Positions 1-7,964 of a stretch of 48,358 nucleotides of DNA are shown here, one piece after another. Origin of the DNA: an uncultured bacterium. GTDB lineage: Bacteria > Verrucomicrobiota > Kiritimatiellia > RFP12 > UBA1067. A program made the position numbers and the translations under genes. Position 1 is the stretch's first letter. Each line of letters opens with the position of its first letter. Location: positions 1 to 48,358 of the forward strand of contig CACZAK010000011.1 in NCBI GenBank assembly GCA_902779075.1, written 5' to 3'. The notes beneath the pieces were generated by a model. That model had not been told where the DNA came from. It saw nothing but the letters and a program-made list of their open reading frames with translations, and made no database searches.

Positions 1-105
1 ATCACCCCCGGCACGTACGAGAACGTGGCGTTCAAGCACATCGTCACTCGCGACGGCGCAACCGAGACGCTCACGCTCACGATCCCGCACCTCACCGTGA
101 ACTAA
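1..105 (+). CDS. C-terminal tail of an unidentified protein (5' end outside window)
   Basis: An open frame enters from the left edge in frame 1 and ends at TAA (103-105), leaving 34 residues that begin ITPGTYENVAFKH and end TLTIPHLTVN. The Thr-rich alternating pattern would suit the last beta strands of a secreted or beta-sandwich protein, but this is a guess. No family can be recognised from the fragment. It runs on the plus strand, opposite to the cmk operon, with which it converges. The real length and function lie outside the window. Confidence 0.55.
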   Translation: MTPGTYENVAFKHIVTRDGATETLTLTIPHLTVN

Positions 106-154
106 GAAGGTGGGGCGTAAAGAGGTGGGGCAAACCCTCCGGGTGAGCCGTGGC

Positions 155-180
155 GGCTCGGCGGGACGCCTCGCCCCACC
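155..180. repeat. GC-rich dispersed repeat, copy 1
   Basis: A 26-bp core starting GGCTCGGCGGGACGCCTCGC recurs exactly, in reverse complement, at 5127-5152 and with two mismatches at 6474-6499. The core can fold into an imperfect hairpin (GGC..GGCG / CGCC..GCC). It is flanked here by several GGTGGGGC and GCCCCACC words (about 110-198), so the whole 110-200 block is a REP-like element between convergent genes. Confidence 0.75.
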
Positions 181-210
181 ATGCGGCTCGCCCCACCCTT
201 GCGAAAGGCG

Positions 211-241
211 GCTTTCCCCAGTCTGTATTGATTGGGGAAGC
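211..241. terminator. Possible bidirectional hairpin between convergent genes
   Basis: GCTTTCCCCA (211-220) and TGGGGAAGC (233-241) can pair around a 12-nt loop with one bulge. The hairpin lies between the plus-strand tail ending at 105 and cmk ending at 290, where a terminator would be expected. There is no run of T on either side, so an intrinsic terminator is uncertain. Confidence 0.3.
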
Positions 242-289
242 TGTCCCAAACCTCATTCTAAGAGAGGAATTGGTAAGATGTTCATTACC

Positions 290-964
290 TCACCGCCAGC
301 CGTCTGGCAGGGCGTTGAGGACCGTCTCCACCACCTGGTCAAGCGTGAGGTCAGTGGAGTCGATCTCCAGCGCGCCGTCCGCTTTGCGGAGCGGTGCGTG
401 TTTGCGCGTGGAGTCGATTGCATCACGCGCGAGGAGCGATGCCTTCACTGCCTCTGCTGACTGGTTCGCGATCCCCTTCTCTACTTCTTCCTTCTGGCGG
501 CGCGCCGCGCGCGCCTCGGCGGAGGCGGTAAGATAGAATCGTGCCGGCGAATCGGGAAACACCGCCGTCGTGATGTCGCGTCCCTCAACCACGAGATCGC
601 CGTACTGCGTCATGCCGCGCAGGATCGCCGTGATGCGGTCGCGCACCTCCTTGACGGTGGCGACGGGCGAGGCGTGCGCGTTGATCTCCGGCGTGCGGAT
701 GCGGTCGCCAGGCGGCTCACCGCCCACGTAGTAGGCGATGGCGCCGTTCTCGGGACGGCACTCCACCTCCACTGCCGCCGCGCAGGCGGCGACGGCGGCT
801 GGGTCGGACGTGTCCACGCCGCGCACGAGACACTGCCAAGTCATGATGCGGTAGAGCGCGCCGGAGTCCACATGCAGGAACCCCAGCTCCTTCCCCACCC
901 GCTTCGATACGGAACTCTTGCCCGCGCCGCTGGGGCCGTCGATGGCGATCACGCGTCTGTCCAT
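290..964 (-). CDS. cmk: Cytidylate kinase
   Basis: Phosphorylates CMP/dCMP with ATP in the cytoplasmic pyrimidine salvage and nucleotide pathway. The 224-residue product has the expected length. It has the P-loop GPSGAGKSS (residues 10-18), the CMP-binding DSGALYR (33-39) and the downstream VVEGRDITTAVFP segment typical of bacterial Cmk. The open frame extends 154 codons further upstream, but that part is antisense noise. The ATG at 964 is preceded by AAGGAGG 9 nt upstream, and the upstream gene ends 19 nt before it. It is the last gene of a probable apeB - HEAT-like protein - cmk transcription unit. Confidence 0.95.
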   Translation of the reverse strand: MDRRVIAIDGPSGAGKSSVSKRVGKELGFLHVDSGALYRIMTWQCLVRGVDTSDPAAVAACAAAVEVECRPENGAIAYYVGGEPPGDRIRTPEINAHASPVATVKEVRDRITAILRGMTQYGDLVVEGRDITTAVFPDSPARFYLTASAEARAARRQKEEVEKGIANQSAEAVKASLLARDAIDSTRKHAPLRKADGALEIDSTDLTLDQVVETVLNALPDGWR

Positions 965-983
965 GTCACGCCTCCTTTTTCTG

Positions 984-1586
984 TCAACGGGCAACAGGAA
1001 CTGCAACTGGAACCGTTGCGGGCTGCACAACGGGAACGGCCGACGGGACGACAGTTGGCGACATGGCAGGCTTCTCCCAAAGGCCGCCCGAGAAGCTGCG
1101 CAGAATATCAGCCGTCTCAAGAATTGCGCGCACGCGCCGCCCGCCGTGGGCGTCGTCGAGCACAGACGACCAGGCAGAGAAGGCAGCCGAAGCAACGTCT
1201 TCATCTGGATCGGCGATGAAATAGGCGAGGTCAGAGGCAGAGCGTCCACCCTTTTCCTCCAATGCATCCACCATGGCCATGCGCACCTCCTCCGATCGCG
1301 AGGAGGCCGCAGCCTGCAAGTAGCGGCGAAGCTCGTGGAGCGAATCAGCTTCCTCAATCGCGTCGATGAGGCGACGATCGTGTCCGCTGAGCCTCTCACG
1401 GCGGTCGCGGTCGATACCACCACCACGGCGGCGGGACACGCGTTGAGGTCCTTTGGCGGTCGCGTGCTTTGCCGTCATGGTCCGCTGCTGCTGTGGACGT
1501 TGCGGCTGCAGACGCCCTTTCTGTGGAGCGGCATCCATCGTGAGCGCGGCGACGGCGGTCGCAAAAACAATCAGGATCTTTTTCAT
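984..1586 (-). CDS. Secreted hypothetical protein with HEAT-like helical segment
   Basis: 200 residues. A signal peptide (MKKILIVFATAVAALTMDAA) is followed by a Gln/Arg-rich low-complexity stretch (about 21-65). A helical region (about 70-165) follows, with two segments resembling HEAT/PBS repeats (SRSEEVRMAMVDALEE, DPDEDVASAAFSAWSSVLDD), and a Val/Pro-rich tail ends the protein. The HEAT reading is by pattern only. AGAGAGGAA precedes the ATG. It lies 41 nt after apeB and 19 nt before cmk, so it is probably cotranscribed. No enzymatic motif is visible. A periplasmic scaffold or adaptor role would be speculative. Confidence 0.7.
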   Translation of the reverse strand: MKKILIVFATAVAALTMDAAPQKGRLQPQRPQQQRTMTAKHATAKGPQRVSRRRGGGIDRDRRERLSGHDRRLIDAIEEADSLHELRRYLQAAASSRSEEVRMAMVDALEEKGGRSASDLAYFIADPDEDVASAAFSAWSSVLDDAHGGRRVRAILETADILRSFSGGLWEKPAMSPTVVPSAVPVVQPATVPVAVPVAR

Positions 1587-1627
1587 TTAATCATTCCTCT
1601 CTTTGATGATGGTAGTTTGAAACCGGG

Positions 1628-2956
1628 TCAATCGATTTTCAGCGCTGCAGCGGATGCCTCGAAGAAAGCGCGGTAGGCTCGGTTCGTGTTCCAGCAGTCC
1701 TCGGCGGATGCCAGTTCCCACGGCGCGTGCATGTTGAGGAGCGGCGTTCCGAAGTCGATCACGTCCATGCCGAATCGCGCCATGAACTTCGCGATCGTGC
1801 CGCCACCACCCTTCTCGGCGCGGCCGAGCTCGCCCATCTGCCAAGTGACACCCGCGTCGTCTAGGATGCGCCGGAGCGCGGCAATGAACTCCGCGCGCGC
1901 GTCGTTCGCACCGCTCTTCGCGGCGGGGCCCGTATACTTGATCATGCAGGGACCTTTGCCGAGACGCGACTCGTTACCGGTGGAGTCTGCGTCGGGGAAA
2001 TGCGGATCGCTCGCGGCGCAGACGTCCGCGCTGAGCATCTGCGACGCCTCGAGCGCGCGGCGCACGTCTATGTCGCGCGCGTTGCCGCCCTCGCGGTCGA
2101 TGAGCTCGGCTATGGAATTCTCGAAGAACGAGCTGTCCATGCCGCTTGCGCCCACGCTGCCGATTTCCTCCTTGTCGCAGAGCACAACGGCGCAGGTGCG
2201 GGCGGGCGCGCCCTTCGCGCCGGCCACGTCGATCAGGGCGGCGAGGCCAGCGTAGGCGCACACGCGGTCGTCGTGTCCGTAGGCCGCCACGAGCGCGCGG
2301 TCGAGGCCCACGTCGCGCGGCGCGCCGGCGGGGACGATCTCAAGTTCGGCGCTCAGGAGGTCGTCCTTCTCGATGCCGTATTTATCCTTGAGGAGGTCTT
2401 CGATCTTGCCGAGGCCGGCGATCACGTCCATGTCCTCGGCCGCCACGGCGTCCTTCACCTTCTTGTCAAGCTGTTCCTTGCCGAAGTGCGGGAGGATGTC
2501 CGAAATCATGAACACGGGATCGCTGGGCGCGTCGCCAATCGACACCTCCACGCGCGTGCCGTCCTTCTTCGCGACGGTTCCGTAGAGCGCGAGCGGCAGC
2601 ACGAGCCACTGGTACTTCTTGATGCCGCCGTACATGTGCGTGTCGAAGAAGGTGATGTCGCCCTTCTCGTAAAGCGGCTTCGGCTTGAGGTCGAGACGCG
2701 GCGCGTCCGTATGGCCGCCCACAACGCGAACGCCGGCGGACGTCCCCTCGCGGCCGATCACGGCGGCGAAAAGGGTCTTCCCGTGGTAGCCGCGCCACAC
2801 CTTGTCACCGGCCTTCAGGCGCTTCGCGCCCTTAAGCTCGCGGAATCCCGCCTTCTCCAACAGACGCACGGCCGCGGCGTACGCGCGCCGCTCCGTCTTG
2901 GCCTCGGTGAGAAAGGCCTTGTAACCGTCAACGTATTTCTTCGCTTCTTTTTTCAT
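1628..2956 (-). CDS. apeB: M18-family aminopeptidase (aspartyl aminopeptidase type)
   Basis: A zinc exopeptidase that removes N-terminal (often acidic) residues from peptides in the cytoplasm. The 442 aa fit family M18. Visible metal and active-site landmarks, in order, are GGHTDAPRLDLKP (H82, D84), AYGHDDR (about 227-231), CDKEEIGSVGASGMDS (E263/E264), ASDPHFPDADS (about 315-325) and LLNMHAPWE (H410). No signal peptide is present. The start ATG has no Shine-Dalgarno; a TATACT -10 box ends only 7 nt upstream, so its mRNA is probably leaderless. It is the first gene of the apeB - HEAT-like - cmk unit. The gene symbol follows the family, and substrate preference cannot be read from sequence. 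Confidence 0.9.
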   Translation of the reverse strand: MKKEAKKYVDGYKAFLTEAKTERRAYAAAVRLLEKAGFRELKGAKRLKAGDKVWRGYHGKTLFAAVIGREGTSAGVRVVGGHTDAPRLDLKPKPLYEKGDITFFDTHMYGGIKKYQWLVLPLALYGTVAKKDGTRVEVSIGDAPSDPVFMISDILPHFGKEQLDKKVKDAVAAEDMDVIAGLGKIEDLLKDKYGIEKDDLLSAELEIVPAGAPRDVGLDRALVAAYGHDDRVCAYAGLAALIDVAGAKGAPARTCAVVLCDKEEIGSVGASGMDSSFFENSIAELIDREGGNARDIDVRRALEASQMLSADVCAASDPHFPDADSTGNESRLGKGPCMIKYTGPAAKSGANDARAEFIAALRRILDDAGVTWQMGELGRAEKGGGGTIAKFMARFGMDVIDFGTPLLNMHAPWELASAEDCWNTNRAYRAFFEASAAALKID

Positions 2957-2963
2957 GGCGCAC

Positions 2964-2969
2964 AGTATA
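2964..2969 (-). promoter_or_regulatory. -10 box of a predicted leaderless promoter for apeB
   Basis: On the minus strand the sequence reads GGTATACT, then seven bases, then the apeB ATG. The expected start of transcription is at or next to the A of the ATG. No Shine-Dalgarno lies in between. A weak -35 (GTGACG) sits 18 nt upstream. Confidence 0.6.
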
Positions 2970-2989
2970 CCATAAATACGGTCCGTGCG

Positions 2990-4234
2990 TCACCCCTTTG
3001 GCGTAACCCATGAAACAGATTTCTTCGCGTCGTCGAGTATTTCGTTGGCGATGGCGAGGACGTCGTCCGCCGTGACGGCGGCAATTCCTGCCACGACCTC
3101 GTCCGGCGGGAGGACGCGTCCATACGTCTGCACGCAGTTGCCGAAGTAGAAGAGGCGCGCGCGCACCTGCTCAAGGCCGAGGCGGAAGTTACCGACGAGG
3201 TACTCCTTCGTGCGCTTCAGCTCGGCGGCGCCGGGACGCTTCGCGCGGATGCGCGCGAACTCGCGTTCAATCGTCTCGACAGCCTGCTGCACGCGGTCCG
3301 TCGCGAGGCCGGCGGTGACAGCCCAGCCGCCCGTTTCCTCGAAGAACTGGATTTGCGAGCGGATGTCGTAGCTGAGGCCGCGCCTCTCGCGCACGCTCTG
3401 GAAGAGGCGCGAGCTCATCGACCGCCCCATCAGGGCGTCGAACACGTTCGCCGCGTACTTCTTCCACGCCGGCGCACGCACGCCGAACGTACGAAATCCA
3501 AGTGCGAGCTGGACCTGCTGGATGTCGCGTTCCGCACGTACCTCCTTCACGGGACGCGGACGCGCCTTCACGGGCACGAAAGGAAGCGGTTTGCCCTCCG
3601 CAAGCCCGCCCAGCGCCTTCTCCACGAGTGCGCGCGCGGCAGCCGGCTCGAAGCGCCCCGCAACAACGGCCGTAGTGGCGGACGGCACGTACGCCTTGCG
3701 GATGTAGTCGCGCAGACACTTTGGCGTCATCTTGTCGAGCGTCGCGGCGGAACCCGCGATTGGCAGGCCGAGCGGGTTATTGGGGAAGAGCGCGCGGGAG
3801 AGGTTTTCGGACGCCACCGAGTCCGGCTCGTCCGCGTACATCTTGATTTCCTCGAGGATCACCTGACGCTCACGCGCGAACTCCGCGTCGGGGATCGCCG
3901 CGTGCAGGTACATGTCGGAGATGATATCCACTGCCGTCGCGAGGTAGTCGCATGGGAGGTAGGCATAGAAGCACGTACCCTCCTCGCTCGTGTAGGCGTT
4001 GAAGTTGCCGCCGCGTCCCTCGATGGCCTGGCTGATCTCAAGGGCTGTGCGCGTCTTCGTACCCTTGAAGAGCATGTGCTCAATGAAGTGCGAGATGCCG
4101 GCGTCGGACGGCCCCTCGTGTCGGCTCCCGCTCGCCACGAACAGCCCGAAGCACGCGCTCTCCACATGGTCGTCCGGCACGAGGACGAGTTTCAGTCCGT
4201 TATCCAGCGTCTCAAGCGTTGCAACCGGCAGCAT
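2990..4234 (-). CDS. M16-family zinc peptidase (processing peptidase/PqqL-like)
   Basis: 414 aa, the size of a single two-domain M16B subunit. The inverted zinc motif HFIEH (H49, E52, H53) and the third ligand in ILEEIKMY (E129, the usual 76 residues downstream) are all present, so it should be catalytically active. The C-terminal half contains the substrate-lid region with RERRGLSYDIRSQ. There is no clear signal peptide, so it is probably cytoplasmic. The ATG overlaps the end of hisA by 23 nt and has AAGGAA upstream, which implies translational coupling to hisA. M16B proteins often act as pairs, but no second copy is seen here. The natural substrate is unknown. Confidence 0.88.
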   Translation of the reverse strand: MLPVATLETLDNGLKLVLVPDDHVESACFGLFVASGSRHEGPSDAGISHFIEHMLFKGTKTRTALEISQAIEGRGGNFNAYTSEEGTCFYAYLPCDYLATAVDIISDMYLHAAIPDAEFARERQVILEEIKMYADEPDSVASENLSRALFPNNPLGLPIAGSAATLDKMTPKCLRDYIRKAYVPSATTAVVAGRFEPAAARALVEKALGGLAEGKPLPFVPVKARPRPVKEVRAERDIQQVQLALGFRTFGVRAPAWKKYAANVFDALMGRSMSSRLFQSVRERRGLSYDIRSQIQFFEETGGWAVTAGLATDRVQQAVETIEREFARIRAKRPGAAELKRTKEYLVGNFRLGLEQVRARLFYFGNCVQTYGRVLPPDEVVAGIAAVTADDVLAIANEILDDAKKSVSWVTPKG

Positions 4235-4946
4235 CGTTCATTTCCTTCAAGGTGGTGCGTCCGTCGTAAAGGGCCTTGCCGACAATGGCGGCGCGCAGGT
4301 TGGGACGGGCAAGGGCGATGAGGTTCGCGACGTCGCGCGGGGATGAGACGCCGCCGGAGGCGGTGATCTGGCAGGACGGCGCGGCGTCGCAGATCGCCGC
4401 CATCTGCCCGAGGTTCGGACCGCCAAGCATGCCGTCGGTGGCGGTGTCCGTGTAGATGATCGTCTTGACGCCGATCTCGGCCACGGCGCGAGCGAGGTCC
4501 ACAGCCTTCACCTGCGTGGTAGTGACCCAGCCGCGCGTCTGCACGAAACCGTCGCGCGCGTCAATGCCCACGGCCACGCGCTCGCCGTATTGTTCCACGG
4601 CGCGCGTGAGGAACGCGGGGTCCTCGAGCGCCGCCGAGCCGATGATGGCGCGCGTTGCACCGGCTTCAAGGACTGACGCGAGCGTTTCGGGCGTGCGGAT
4701 GCCGCCGCCAACTTCCACGGGTCTCCCAAATGCGGAGATGATGGCGCGGATCACGTCCGAATGGCGCGGCGTGCCGGCGAAGGCGCCGTCGAGGTCCACG
4801 ACGTGCAGCTCGCGGCCGCCCTGGTCGCGCCAGTCGCGCGCCTGCGCGGCGGGATCGTCGTTGTAGGTGGTCACGTCGTCGGCGCGCCCCTGGCGGAGGC
4901 GCACGCACACGCCCCCCTTCAAATCAATTGCAGGTAGGATGATCAT
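4212..4946 (-). CDS. hisA: Phosphoribosylformimino-5-aminoimidazole carboxamide ribotide isomerase
   Basis: Catalyses the fourth step of histidine biosynthesis (ProFAR to PRFAR Amadori isomerisation) in the cytoplasm. The 244-residue (beta/alpha)8 barrel starts MIILPAIDLKGGVCVRL, with the catalytic Asp at residue 8. The second half contains VGIDARDG and IYTDTATDGML (second catalytic Asp region) and ends with the phosphate-binding ASGGVSSPRDV loop. The ATG at 4946 was chosen because homologous proteins start here and AAGGAG lies about 12 nt upstream. It overlaps (ATGA) a 20-codon ORF. No other his gene is in the window, so the pathway is scattered. M16 peptidase follows with overlap. Confidence 0.95.
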   Translation of the reverse strand: MIILPAIDLKGGVCVRLRQGRADDVTTYNDDPAAQARDWRDQGGRELHVVDLDGAFAGTPRHSDVIRAIISAFGRPVEVGGGIRTPETLASVLEAGATRAIIGSAALEDPAFLTRAVEQYGERVAVGIDARDGFVQTRGWVTTTQVKAVDLARAVAEIGVKTIIYTDTATDGMLGGPNLGQMAAICDAAPSCQITASGGVSSPRDVANLIALARPNLRAAIVGKALYDGRTTLKEMNDAAGCNA

Positions 4947-5005
4947 AAAGCCTTCTGCTCCTTCGCGACCGTACGGCCGAGCAGCGATTTGATTCGCTCC
5001 GTCAT
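4943..5005 (-). CDS. 20-codon leader ORF translationally coupled to hisA
   Basis: The ATG at 5005 has a good Shine-Dalgarno (GAGGAAAAC). The ORF encodes MTERIKSLLGRTVAKEQKAL and its TGA overlaps the hisA ATG as ATGA. A TTGACA/TAAACT promoter lies about 35 nt upstream, so this would be the first cistron of the mRNA. It has no His codons, which argues against a classical his attenuator peptide. It may be a coupling leader or the relic of a lost upstream gene's 3' end. Confidence 0.45.
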   Translation of the reverse strand: MTERIKSLLGRTVAKEQKAL

Positions 5006-5046
5006 GTGTTTTCCTCAAATTGTGCGCATTGCGTCATGTGGGCGGT

Positions 5047-5075
5047 AGTTTATCAAAACCCCTTCCGCGTGTCAA
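5047..5075 (-). promoter_or_regulatory. Sigma70-like promoter of the hisA unit
   Basis: On the minus strand, TTGACA (5070-5075) is followed after 17 nt by TAAACT (5047-5052). The predicted start of transcription is near 5040, about 35 nt before the leader ORF. Confidence 0.6.
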
Positions 5076-5126
5076 AAGGGGAAACAGCGGGTGGGGCGAG
5101 CCGTCCAGGGGGGGCGAACCGTTCAG

Positions 5127-5152
5127 GGTGGGGCGAGGCGTCCCGCCGAGCC
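5127..5152. repeat. GC-rich dispersed repeat, copy 2
   Basis: Exact reverse complement of the 26-bp core at 155-180. It is preceded by related GGTGGGGC/GGGGGGCGAACC words from about 5090, as in copy 1. Confidence 0.75.
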
Positions 5153-5157
5153 GCTGC

Positions 5158-5688
5158 GGGAGCGGCCGCACTTGTCGCGGCCGTGGTAGGGCCCGCTCGC
5201 CGAGCGGGCCGCGCGGTAGGGCGCGCGCCCCGCGTGCGCCGCTACGGCACCGCCCGCCGTAAACGGCAAAGCATTGGTTTTGCCCTTGCTCTGTGCGAAG
5301 CCGTTTTGCCGTGTGCGCCCCGTGCGCACACCAAAGCTGGTGTAATGCCAAGCAACTGGGCAAGCGCACCGCAAGGACGCGCGGCCACAGCCAAGGGACG
5401 GGAAAGGTTTGCGAGAATCGCTGCCCTTTCACGCCGCAACCATTCTGCCTTTGGCAGGGGAAAGGCAAGTGATTACCGCCAGCCTTTCACATCCCACCCC
5501 TGTGACCGCCCCGTTTTTGGAAGCACTTAGCCAAGTGCACAAGCATTGCCCTGCCTTTGGTGCGCACACGGGGTGCGCACTGCAAAACGGCTCCGCCCCT
5601 AGCCGATGACTCAACAATCGCTTTGCCATTTACCGTAGCGGCCGCGCTTGTCGCGGCCGTGGTAGGGTCCGCTCGCCGAGCGGGCCGC
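5158..5688. repeat. Composite intergenic repeat: hairpin direct repeats flanking a large imperfect inverted repeat
   Basis: This block fills the gene-free interval between hisA and the FISUMP gene (5076-5709). Direct repeats of about 50 bp, nearly identical, lie at 5158-5208 and 5638-5688. Each contains TTGTCGCGGCCGTGGTAGGG followed by a CCGCTCGCCGAGCGG palindrome. Between them, arms at about 5257-5364 and 5526-5637 form an imperfect inverted repeat (shared words GCCGTTTTGC, TGCGCAC, CACCAAAG, GCAAAGC). No coding frame here looks real. The layout resembles a BIME/MITE-like element. Confidence 0.65.
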
Positions 5689-5709
5689 CATCAACATCAA
5701 ATACGTGCG

Positions 5710-7836
5710 CTATGGGGCAGATCCTCGCACAGGACGAACAGACCGCCCACAATAGCGGAAGCTGACACCCCCGTTGAAGTAGCTCGAACCGAAGTAGATG
5801 CCCCACGCGCTATATGAATCGTACGAATTCGGCATAGACAACCAGAATTCGCCAATCGAGCCGGGGTCATAGAGGCCCGAGCCGTCGCCCTTGCCAGCGG
5901 CCGGAAGGAAGATGCTCCTGTTCGCATAACTACCCTTGCCCGTCATCAGTCGCCCAGACACGCCGTTGGTGGTGATCCATGTAGTAGTGCTATTTGCGAT
6001 GAGGGCGTCAATCTCATCGCTTGTCGGCATGCGCCACGGGGCGCCGAGATGCGCTGTCGCCGCATCGTGCTCCGCCACGAGATTGCCGGTCGAATCAATG
6101 TAACCTGCCAACATGAGCACCGCATAGTCTTTTTCAATGGTCGGACAAGAAGAATCATCGAACGGACTGTTGTTCATTTGCTGTCCCGTACTCGACACCC
6201 ACGTCACGCCGTCATAGTAACCGCGACCATCACCATTTCCGTAATCAGTCCATGTCCCTCCGCTTCGGGTATACCCAACCGTATCGCCCCACCAGAAATA
6301 GTAACCGTACTCCCACGGCTCCTCCGCTCCGACGTTCTTGGTGGCCCAGTACGGGCCGCCCTCCCAGAGTTGGACACCGTCGTCCGCATCGTCAGTCTCG
6401 TCGTCCGCATTGCCAAAGACGACCGCCTTGAAGAACCACCTTGTGGAGCAAGCCGTCCCCGGCGATCCGCCACGGCTCGGCGGGACGCCTCGTCCAACCT
6501 CCTCCTTTACCGTCATCCACGGTCCCTCCAGCGTCGCCGCGCCCTTCAGCACAACCGGTGCGTCAGGCACGTTCCACAACTCCTTCGGCGGGTAGTACTC
6601 GATGTTTGCCAGATCCGGCATACCGTCCGCCGTCATCGGAAATGACGCAATCATAAAGTCGTCAAGCGGATTGGTCGGATCGAGCCCAAGCACGTAACAT
6701 TCGGCAACCGACAATCGCCCATTCGCCGCCGTCGCCCTCGCGGCCACCTCATACGCCTCGTACTCGTCGACCACTGTCGGATAATACGTTCTCAGCCACG
6801 CATACGGAACCGGAACCGACGTCGTTTGCGTTTCCGTGACGGGCGGCAAGTCGTACGTGACGATGCCGAACGCGACCGCGCCGGCAAATCCTCGAACTGG
6901 ACGCACAGAAAGCCCGTTATGACGGGTGCCGCTGGTCGGGCCGAAATAGACCGAAGCAAAGTGGAGGAACCACGCGAAGTTGGAACTCGACGCCGGCGTA
7001 GATGACCAGAATTCGCCGAACGAGCCTAGGCCGTAGAGGCCCGAGCCGGTGCCGCTGCCGGCGGCCGGAAGGAAGATGCTCCTGTTCGCATAACTACCCT
7101 TGCCCGACATCAATCGCCCAGATACGCCGTTATAGGTGATCCACGTGGTGGTGCAATTGCTGATGAGCGCGGAAAACTCCGCATTCGTCGGCATGCGCCA
7201 CGGCGAACCGAGATGCGCCGTCGCCGCATCGTGCGCAGCTACGAGATTGCCGATTGAATCGATATACCCCGCCGACATGAGCGCCGCATAGTCTTTGCCG
7301 TAGGTAGATGCGGCCGTGCCATCACTTGAATAGAACGAAATGTTTCTTCCGCCCTTGACCGAAATCCATCCGCTTCCCGTGTTCGTATACCCCACCGTGT
7401 CGCCCCACCAGAAGTAGTAGCCGTATTCCTCCGGCTTCGTTGCGCCCACGTTACACTCCGCCCAGTACGGCCCGTTCTCCCACAACTGGACGCCGCCGAG
7501 TTCCTGAACGCCACCTGGGCCCTCTGTGATTGCCACCACGAACGATGCATTGGTGAGCAATAACGCGCCGCCGAAGGACGAGGCGAAGTCGATTACATTC
7601 GTATTCGCGCCCGTAACGATGTTTTTCTGGGTGAAGGTCGCGCTCGCGTTGTCCGTGTTTATGATAATCTCCGCGAACGCGTTTGCGGGGAGCGTTCCGC
7701 CGACCGTGTATTCGACCGTCGCCTTGCCCGAATAGGGATACGACTGGTGGAACTTCGTGACCTTTACGGTATTGGTGATCTCCGCCATCACACCCATCGC
7801 CATCGCGGCGACAACGCCCGTTATGAACTGTTTCAT
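5710..7836 (-). CDS. Secreted protein with two FISUMP domains
   Basis: 708 aa starting MKQFITGVVAAMAMGVMAEI (signal peptide). The open frame continues upstream as noise; the ATG at 7836 has GGAAGGAAAAG upstream. After a beta-sandwich-like N-terminal region (about 20-110) come two copies of the Fibrobacter succinogenes major paralogous domain (about 112-315 and 487-708). Each has VQLWE.GPYWA..NVGA, EYGYYFWWGDTVGYT, WRMPT and a GLSVRPVRG/GRSVRPVRG ending. The linker carries the AECYVLGLDPTNPLDDF motif common in secreted proteins of related lineages. A GC-rich repeat (6474-6499) is read in frame at about residues 446-454 (GRGVPPSR). Its role is unknown; cell-surface or matrix binding is plausible. 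Confidence 0.85.
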   Translation of the reverse strand: MKQFITGVVAAMAMGVMAEITNTVKVTKFHQSYPYSGKATVEYTVGGTLPANAFAEIIINTDNASATFTQKNIVTGANTNVIDFASSFGGALLLTNASFVVAITEGPGGVQELGGVQLWENGPYWAECNVGATKPEEYGYYFWWGDTVGYTNTGSGWISVKGGRNISFYSSDGTAASTYGKDYAALMSAGYIDSIGNLVAAHDAATAHLGSPWRMPTNAEFSALISNCTTTWITYNGVSGRLMSGKGSYANRSIFLPAAGSGTGSGLYGLGSFGEFWSSTPASSSNFAWFLHFASVYFGPTSGTRHNGLSVRPVRGFAGAVAFGIVTYDLPPVTETQTTSVPVPYAWLRTYYPTVVDEYEAYEVAARATAANGRLSVAECYVLGLDPTNPLDDFMIASFPMTADGMPDLANIEYYPPKELWNVPDAPVVLKGAATLEGPWMTVKEEVGRGVPPSRGGSPGTACSTRWFFKAVVFGNADDETDDADDGVQLWEGGPYWATKNVGAEEPWEYGYYFWWGDTVGYTRSGGTWTDYGNGDGRGYYDGVTWVSSTGQQMNNSPFDDSSCPTIEKDYAVLMLAGYIDSTGNLVAEHDAATAHLGAPWRMPTSDEIDALIANSTTTWITTNGVSGRLMTGKGSYANRSIFLPAAGKGDGSGLYDPGSIGEFWLSMPNSYDSYSAWGIYFGSSYFNGGVSFRYCGRSVRPVRGSAP
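6474..6499. repeat. GC-rich dispersed repeat, copy 3, inside a coding sequence
   Basis: 24 of 26 bases match the core at 155-180, in the same orientation. It lies within the linker of the FISUMP gene, keeps the reading frame and encodes the peptide GRGVPPSR plus flanks. Confidence 0.7.
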
Positions 7837-7892
7837 GTTTCTTTTCCTTCCTGTTGAAATTAGTTCCTGCTGTGGGCATGTCATCGGCGCAT

Positions 7893-7898
7893 AGTGTA
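7893..7898 (-). promoter_or_regulatory. Putative -10 box of the FISUMP gene
   Basis: TACACT on the minus strand, within GATACACTATGCGCC, about 57 nt before the ATG. It would give a leader of about 50 nt containing the Shine-Dalgarno. No clear -35. Confidence 0.35.
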
Positions 7899-7964
7899 TC
7901 ATTTCCCTCCCCCTGCGGACAAGAGGAGGATTCCCACTGCAAGCACTTGTGCCCGCGCCCCTCG

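Noticed and set aside
4943..5005. Histidine attenuator before hisA
   Set aside because: The leader peptide has no His codons, and no terminator/antiterminator pair is evident between it and hisA, which it overlaps.
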